From positions 1 through 8,746 of the forward strand of contig JADGCR010000085.1 of assembly GCA_015228895.1 (NCBI GenBank): 8,746 bases of DNA. The letters run 5' to 3'. The DNA is from Magnetococcales bacterium. GTDB lineage: Bacteria; Pseudomonadota; Magnetococcia; Magnetococcales; Magnetaquicoccaceae. Shown here one piece after another: positions 5,854 through 8,746 of the stretch (positions are counted from its first letter, which is position 1; each line of letters opens with the position of its first letter). Both the position numbers and the translations under genes were made by a program. The notes below the pieces were generated by a model. It saw only the letters and a list, made by a program, of their open reading frames with translations, did no database searches and had not been told where the DNA came from.

Positions 5854-8178
5854 TTGAATCCTTTACGTCACGACTTTGTCATGAGGCATCGCAACAGCAT
5901 GGTTTCCATTCGCTTTCTGCTCTTTCTTTCTCTCTTCAGTTGGCTGTCGATCCAGGGGACGTCCGGTTGGGCGGATGGCGTCATCGAATCCATTCGTGTG
6001 GAGGGGGCCAAGCGGATCGAGGCGGACACGGTCAAGAGCCATGTCACCCTGATGCCGGGTCAACCGGTGGATCAGGAGGGGGTGCGCAAAAGCATCAAGG
6101 CGCTTTACGACACCGGATTCTTCAAGGATGTGGCCATCGAGTTGCAGGGAGGCGCCCTGCTGGTGCGGGTGGTGGAAAACCCCACGGTGAACAAGGTCAC
6201 CTTCGAGGGCAACGATGCCCTGACCAGCGAGGAGTTGGAAAAGCTGGTGCATATCAAGGCCCAGTCCCTGTTCAACCGCACCACCACCGAACGTGATCTC
6301 TCCGCGTTGCGTCAGGCGTTTCGCATCAAGGGTTTCTTCCTCGCCAAAATCGACATGGATGTCAAGGCCCAGGACCAGAACCTGGTGGACGTGCTGTTCC
6401 GCATCGAGGAGGGGGAGAAATCCAAGGTGCACAAGGTGCGGATCATCGGCAACAAGGAACTCCCGGAAAAGAAACTGACCCGAAAGTTGTTGATTCAGCC
6501 CTCCGGCATGTTTTCCTGGTTTACCGAAGACGACGCCTATGACCGGGATAAACTGCTGTTCGACCAGTCCCAGTTGCGCAATGTCTACCTGGACGAAGGG
6601 TTCGCCCGTGTGCATGTGGAGTCCTCGGTGGCGGAAATGACGCCGGACCGGAAGGCTTTTGTCGTCACCCACGCCGTCCACGAAGGGGCGCGCTACCGGT
6701 TCGGCGACATCGATGTCAAGGGGGATTTCGACGAGTTGCCCAAGGAGAAGCTGCTGTCCGAGCTGCGGGTCAACAAGGGGGAGTGGTACTCCCGCGATCT
6801 GATGCGCCAGTCCATCGAACGGTTGACCGACCTGATCGGGGATTTCGGCTACGCCTTTCTGGATATCCGCCCCCAGACCAACATCGATGACGACGCCAAG
6901 ACCGTCTCCGTCGCCTTCGAGGTGGTCAAGGGACGCCGGGTCTACGTGAATCGCATCGAGGTGGTGGGCAACTCCCGCACCCGTGACAACGTGGTGCGGC
7001 GGGAAGTGGTGTTGAGCGAGGGGGACCGTTTCTCCTCCTCCCAGATGCGTCGCTCCAAGAAGAACATCGGGGATTTGAACTTCTTCGAAAACGTGGAGAT
7101 CACCACCCCGACCACCGGCAATCCGGATCAGGTGGACGTGCAGATCAAGGTGGTGGAAAAACCCACCGGAACCTTCACCGTCGGGGCCGGCTACTCCAGC
7201 ACCGACTCCTTCATCGGTACCGCCAGCGTCAGCCAGAACAACTTCCTGGGCCGGGGGCAACGCCTGGTCCTCTCCTCCGCCCTGACCGGCAACAGCACCA
7301 ATTTCGACTTTTCCTTCACCGAACCCTATTTCATGGACAAGAACCTCTCCGCCGGGTTCGACCTCTTCGCCCGCGAGTCGGACCGTCGGGACATCGCCTC
7401 CTATACGGAATCCTCCTATGGCGGGGCGTTGCGGCTGGGTTTTCCCATCTCCAAGAACCTGAAGAACAGCATCAGCTACAATATCGCCGAAGTGGACATC
7501 AAGACCGAAGGGGTCCTGACCTCCCGCGCCCTGCAGGCCCAGGCCGACGAGAGCCCCTATCTGCGTTCCATGGTCAGCAACACCCTGCTCTGGAACGACC
7601 TGAACAACGCCCTGCTGCCCACCCAGGGCAAATCCTTCCGCCTGACCACCGATTTCGCCGGTCTGGGTGGGGATGTGACCTTCGCCCGGTTGCTGGTGGA
7701 CAATCAAATCTATCGCCCCTTCACCTCCGACGAGGAGTGGGTGGGACATCTGCGGGGCCGCTTCGGCGTGATGGACGGCCTGAGCAAGGATGTGCCGATC
7801 TTTGAACGGTTCAATCTGGGGGGGGGGCAGTCGGTGCGCGGTTTCAAACCGGGCGGCATCGGACCCCGCACCATCCAGGAAGACGACGCCTATGGCGGCG
7901 TCCACTTCGAGCAGATCAACGCCGAACTCTTTTTTCCGTTCCTGGGGTTGACGGACAAGGGGGTGCGCGGCATCACCTTCCTGGATGTGGGTTATCTGGG
8001 CGACTGGAGTGTCCCGTCGGATATCCGCGAGTCCGGCGGGGTGCGCGTCGCCGCCGGGGTGGGCGTTTACTGGAACTCTCCTTTTGGTCCATTGCGTGTC
8101 ACTTTCACCACGCCATTGGTCAAAGAGGAGTTTGACAAGACAAGAATCTTTGACTTCAGCATGGGGACATCCTTGTGA
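5854..8178 (+). CDS. bamA: Outer-membrane protein assembly factor BamA
   Basis: BamA is the Omp85-family core of the BAM complex, which folds and inserts beta-barrel proteins into the outer membrane. From TTG 5854 it has 774 residues. A signal peptide (hydrophobic FLLFLSLFSWLSI, probable cleavage after GTSGWA, about residue 40) is followed by five POTRA domains at about 42-110, 111-190, 193-280, 283-361 and 364-439, and a C-terminal barrel from about 443. Landmarks are KALYDTGFFKDV, FSWFTEDDAYDRDKL, the barrel's FTEPYF (488-493) and the lid-loop motif VRGF (661-664). Start is uncertain: TTG 5854 has a TGAGGT site; ATG 5881 or 5899 would give 765 or 759 residues and more compact signal peptides. 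Two oddities are a run of ten G bases at 7818-7827 and a final leucine where BamA usually ends in an aromatic residue. The stop overlaps the skp start (GTGA). Confidence 0.96.
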   Translation: MNPLRHDFVMRHRNSMVSIRFLLFLSLFSWLSIQGTSGWADGVIESIRVEGAKRIEADTVKSHVTLMPGQPVDQEGVRKSIKALYDTGFFKDVAIELQGGALLVRVVENPTVNKVTFEGNDALTSEELEKLVHIKAQSLFNRTTTERDLSALRQAFRIKGFFLAKIDMDVKAQDQNLVDVLFRIEEGEKSKVHKVRIIGNKELPEKKLTRKLLIQPSGMFSWFTEDDAYDRDKLLFDQSQLRNVYLDEGFARVHVESSVAEMTPDRKAFVVTHAVHEGARYRFGDIDVKGDFDELPKEKLLSELRVNKGEWYSRDLMRQSIERLTDLIGDFGYAFLDIRPQTNIDDDAKTVSVAFEVVKGRRVYVNRIEVVGNSRTRDNVVRREVVLSEGDRFSSSQMRRSKKNIGDLNFFENVEITTPTTGNPDQVDVQIKVVEKPTGTFTVGAGYSSTDSFIGTASVSQNNFLGRGQRLVLSSALTGNSTNFDFSFTEPYFMDKNLSAGFDLFARESDRRDIASYTESSYGGALRLGFPISKNLKNSISYNIAEVDIKTEGVLTSRALQAQADESPYLRSMVSNTLLWNDLNNALLPTQGKSFRLTTDFAGLGGDVTFARLLVDNQIYRPFTSDEEWVGHLRGRFGVMDGLSKDVPIFERFNLGGGQSVRGFKPGGIGPRTIQEDDAYGGVHFEQINAELFFPFLGLTDKGVRGITFLDVGYLGDWSVPSDIRESGGVRVAAGVGVYWNSPFGPLRVTFTTPLVKEEFDKTRIFDFSMGTSL
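8163..8167 (+). promoter_or_regulatory. Ribosome binding site of skp, inside bamA
   Basis: GGGGA in the last codons of bamA lies 7 bases before the GTG at 8175. It supports that GTG, which overlaps the bamA TGA as GTGA, over the internal GTG at 8223, which has no clear site. Confidence 0.5.
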
Positions 8179-8746
8179 GCTTGCTATCATCCGATCCTCA
8201 GGTTGGTCCGGGCAGATCCCTGGTGCCAAGGTTTCTCCTGTCCTGGTCTGTCGCCGTCTCCCTGGCGGTGGTCGGCATGATGCCCATCGGCCAGGCGCAG
8301 GCCGCCGGTGGCGGTGGCGCGCCCGTGTTCGCCTATGTGGATGTGCCGCGTGTCATGGCCGCGTCCACCGCCGCCCAGCGGGCAAGGGACATGCTCAAAA
8401 AGAAACTGGCCCTCAAGCAGCAGGAAGTGGACTCCATGGAGTCCCAGATCAAGGAGTTGAAGAACAAGGTCGAACAGGGCGGCAACATGATGAACCGGGA
8501 AGCGCGCGCCGAACTGGAAAACAACACACGCCGCAAGTTCCGTGAATACCAACGTCTGGTGGAGGACAATCAGGCCGCCATCGACCGGGAAAACGGGGTG
8601 TGGACCAAAAAAATCACCGAAGCGCTCCGGGAGGTGATCGAGGAGATCGGGAGGGAGAAGGGGTATACGGCGATTTTCGGCAAGGGTCAGGTGTTGTACG
8701 CCAACTCTGCCATCGACATCTCCGATCAGGTTTTGAAGCAACTCAA
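8175..8746 (+). CDS. skp: Skp/OmpH family periplasmic chaperone, 3' end outside window
   Basis: Skp is a trimeric, jellyfish-shaped periplasmic chaperone that holds unfolded outer-membrane proteins and passes them to the BAM complex. From GTG 8175, 190 codons are visible with no stop before the window ends. A signal peptide has a hydrophobic core FLLSWSVAVSLAVVGMM (20-36) and an AQA cleavage site (41-43), followed by a short Gly/Ala stretch. The mature part opens with the family start VFAYVDVPRVM (51-61), continues through a long, charged, coiled-coil-like region (about 70-160, e.g. KKKLALKQQEVDSMESQIKE), and reaches GYTAIFGKGQVLYANSAIDISDQVLKQL, the usual OmpH ending, so only a few codons are probably missing. 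GTG 8223 would give a shorter signal peptide and is the main alternative start. The GTGA overlap with bamA links expression of chaperone and client machine. lpxD usually follows in related clusters. Confidence 0.9.
   Translation, partial: MSLLSSDPQVGPGRSLVPRFLLSWSVAVSLAVVGMMPIGQAQAAGGGGAPVFAYVDVPRVMAASTAAQRARDMLKKKLALKQQEVDSMESQIKELKNKVEQGGNMMNREARAELENNTRRKFREYQRLVEDNQAAIDRENGVWTKKITEALREVIEEIGREKGYTAIFGKGQVLYANSAIDISDQVLKQL

Noticed and set aside
5825..5854. Possible promoter (TTGCCT with TATGTT about 18 bases later) or an envelope-stress promoter before bamA
   Set aside because: Both boxes match the general consensus poorly, and they would place the transcript start after the proposed ribosome binding site. 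GGAAGGT at 5799 resembles an envelope-stress -35 box but has no suitable -10 box at the right distance.
5863..8229. A 788-codon minus-strand reading frame covering bamA
   Set aside because: It is exactly in register with the bamA codons and exists because bamA lacks TTA, CTA and TCA. The product is rich in His, Gly, Pro and Gln, resembles no known family, and bamA is unmistakable on the other strand.

Overview
The window holds a tightly packed, co-directional cluster of conserved bacterial housekeeping genes, all on the + strand: 3' end of tsf (EF-Ts) - pyrH (UMP kinase) - frr (ribosome recycling factor) - uppS (undecaprenyl diphosphate synthase) - cdsA (phosphatidate cytidylyltransferase) - dxr (DXP reductoisomerase) - rseP (site-2 intramembrane protease) - bamA (outer-membrane assembly protein) - skp/ompH (periplasmic chaperone, cut by the window end). 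Seven genes are complete; tsf lacks its 5' part and skp lacks its last few codons.

A bamA gene with five POTRA repeats and a skp gene mean a Gram-negative, outer-membrane-bearing bacterium. Placing dxr after uppS-cdsA (tsf-pyrH-frr-uppS-cdsA-dxr-rseP-bamA) is the order I associate with alphaproteobacteria and some deltaproteobacteria; in E. coli dxr lies between frr and uppS. RseP has one PDZ domain rather than the two of E. coli. A skp between bamA and whatever follows resembles gammaproteobacteria. A high-GC alphaproteobacterium or a deep-branching relative such as a magnetococcus is my best guess, but it is an inference from gene order and protein look, not from a tree.

Layout: positions 1-1882 are translation and nucleotide genes (tsf, pyrH, frr); 1918-4701 are lipid and isoprenoid genes (uppS, cdsA, dxr); 4708-8746 are envelope genes (rseP, bamA, skp). 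The functions connect: Dxr feeds the MEP pathway that supplies IPP; UppS turns IPP and FPP into the undecaprenyl carrier for peptidoglycan and O-antigen; CdsA makes CDP-diacylglycerol for phospholipids; RseP is the membrane protease of envelope-stress signalling; BamA and Skp deliver and insert outer-membrane proteins.

Spacing is operon-like: gaps of 8, 27, 35, 32, -11, 6, 60 and -4 bases with the starts chosen here. The 60-base gap before bamA is the longest. No stretch of 300 bases lacks a gene, and I see no RNA gene, mobile element, CRISPR array or convincing factor-independent terminator. I found no sign of a new biological system. The points worth a second look are small: a ten-G run in bamA beside its VRGF motif, a 15-base tandem duplication at the uppS stop, a non-aromatic last residue in BamA, and several unusual or ambiguous start codons.
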